Below are positions 4,181-5,362 of a DNA stretch of 5,362 nucleotides, in pieces. Positions within the stretch are counted from its first letter, which is position 1; every line of letters begins with the position of its first letter. Location of the stretch: contig CALACZ010000088.1 of assembly GCA_937890735.1 (NCBI GenBank), positions 1-5,362 of the forward strand, given 5' to 3'. A program made the translations under genes and the position numbers. This DNA comes from an uncultured Bacillota bacterium (GTDB lineage Bacteria; Bacillota; Clostridia; Oscillospirales; Oscillospiraceae). The notes under the pieces are model-generated. The model saw only the letters and a list, made by a program, of their open reading frames with translations. It had not been told where the DNA came from and ran no database searches.

Positions 4181-5362
4181 ATGAAAAAACGCATTCTGGC
4201 ATGGGTTTTGGCGCTGGTGATGATCGTGGGACTGCTGCCCACCGTCGCGCTGGCGGCAGAGCTCGACGGCAGCGGTACGGAGAATGACCCGTACCTCATC
4301 ACGTCGGCGGACGACCTTGCGGCGTTCCGCGACAAGGTGAACGCGACCAAAAAAGGCACATCCAACCTCTGTGCTACGCTCACGGCAAACATTGAGCTGA
4401 GCGGGGAGTGGACGCCGATCGGCAAGTATAACAGCTATAGCGACTATACCTACTACGCCGGTACGTTCGACGGCGCGGGTCATACGATCTCCGGGCTGCA
4501 TATCGACAACGACAAGCGGTATCAGGCACTGTTCGGCTATGTGAAGGGCGGCACGATCAAAAACCTGACCGTGGAGGGCAGCGTAAAGACTTCCGCAACT
4601 TCGTCCCCGTATGCGGCGGGCATCGTTGCATATGGCTACCCGGTCACAATGGAAAACTGCACGAACAGGGCGAGCGTGACCGCGACCAACAAGGGCTATG
4701 CTGCGGGCGTTGCAGCTTACGCATACACCGGCAGCAGTCTGACCGGCTGCATGAATTTCGGCAGCATCACCTCAGAGGGCAAGTCGGGCGCATATGAGTA
4801 CTATGTCGGCGGCGTTGTGGCGACCGCTACCGGCACGACGATCGAACGCTGCGCCAACTTTGGTACAGTCACCAGCGCGCTCAAGCGCACGGCTGGCATT
4901 GCCGGCAGCTATGGCGGCAACGGCAGCATTACGCTGTGCGTCAATAGCGGCGCGATCACGGGCGCGTATGAGATCGGCGGCATCGTGGGCGGCGTCAGCG
5001 GCGCAAAAACGACGATCGAAAACTGCTATAATCTCGGCAGCGTGACGTGCAATACTCCGAATCAGCCAATTTCGGAAGAATACGCCAAGGGTGTCGGCGG
5101 CATTGTCGGCGACCCGACCAGCACGAGCAATACGGCAACGGTCGCGAACTGCTACAACGCCGGTACGATCACGAACAATGACAGCACGACCGCTGACATT
5201 ACCGTTGGCGGTATCGTTGGCAGCAGTGCGGGCAAAAATTCCTCTGGCGTAGCAACAGAAGGGCTTATTACCATGAAAAACTGCTACTATCTGTCGCAGG
5301 GCGAACTGACCGGCGACGGCGCAGCGGCGGATACGGCGGAACTTGTCGCCAAGTCCGAGACC
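4181..5362 (+). CDS. Secreted GLUG-repeat beta-helix protein under B12 riboswitch control (partial, 3' end missing)
   Basis: The reading frame is open for 394 codons to the right edge, so the C-terminus is missing. The ATG at 4181 lies 8 nt after AGGAGG (4167-4172); an in-frame ATG at 4175 is too close to that site. Residues 1-26 are a signal peptide (MKKR, hydrophobic core, cleavage likely after ALA at 23-25). Then comes an N-terminal segment common in Clostridia surface proteins (GSGTENDPYLI, 30-40) and beta-helix-like turns (AGTFDGAGHTISGL, 93-106; ALFGYVKGGTIKNLTV, 116-131). At least seven GLUG-type repeats follow, at about 144, 173, 208, 236, 264, 304 and 341, each of the form GGIVG...IxNCYNxGxVT with one conserved Cys (C160, C190, C224, C253, C282, C324, C368; the last unit ends NCYYLS). 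It is probably exported and surface-bound. Its place behind a cobalamin riboswitch suggests corrinoid capture; adhesion is the alternative. Confidence 0.88.
   Translation, partial: MKKRILAWVLALVMIVGLLPTVALAAELDGSGTENDPYLITSADDLAAFRDKVNATKKGTSNLCATLTANIELSGEWTPIGKYNSYSDYTYYAGTFDGAGHTISGLHIDNDKRYQALFGYVKGGTIKNLTVEGSVKTSATSSPYAAGIVAYGYPVTMENCTNRASVTATNKGYAAGVAAYAYTGSSLTGCMNFGSITSEGKSGAYEYYVGGVVATATGTTIERCANFGTVTSALKRTAGIAGSYGGNGSITLCVNSGAITGAYEIGGIVGGVSGAKTTIENCYNLGSVTCNTPNQPISEEYAKGVGGIVGDPTSTSNTATVANCYNAGTITNNDSTTADITVGGIVGSSAGKNSSGVATEGLITMKNCYYLSQGELTGDGAAADTAELVAKSET

Overview
The window looks like chromosomal DNA from a fairly GC-rich, anaerobic, Clostridia-class Firmicute, most likely a gut Oscillospiraceae-type bacterium. 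The taxon is inferred from AGGAGG-type ribosome binding sites, a DUF1934 (YwiB-like) gene, a cobalamin riboswitch with an intrinsic terminator, and a secreted GLUG-repeat protein. No rRNA, tRNA, CRISPR array, transposase or phage gene is visible.

Layout. Positions 1-356 hold no convincing gene: an AT-rich stretch, a strong terminator hairpin (111-156), then an unusually dense cluster of perfect inverted repeats (about 161-357). A leftward gene for a small acidic protein of unknown function (357-776) has its own promoter. A divergent promoter region (777-932) separates it from a rightward four-gene run: D-alanine--D-alanine ligase (ddl, 933-1994), a DUF1934 beta-barrel protein (1996-2427), a uridine-phosphorylase-like nucleoside phosphorylase (2448-3194) and a flavodoxin-fold NAD(P)H oxidoreductase (3191-3775). 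The genes are separated by 1 nt, 20 nt and a 4-nt overlap, and the run ends at a strong hairpin terminator (3781-3817), so it is probably one operon. It joins cell-wall precursor synthesis with nucleoside salvage and a redox enzyme; the first gene is housekeeping and no common pathway is obvious.

The last third is a separate transcription unit. A sigma-A-type promoter (3842-3870) leads into a cobalamin riboswitch aptamer (about 3892-4003), an expression platform with mutually exclusive hairpins ending in an intrinsic terminator (4048-4080), a hairpin-rich leader, and a signal-peptide-bearing GLUG-repeat beta-helix protein (from 4181) that runs off the right edge. A surface protein under B12 control suggests a role in capturing or importing corrinoids. 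This is the most interesting part of the window, but the C-terminal part that would settle the function lies outside it.
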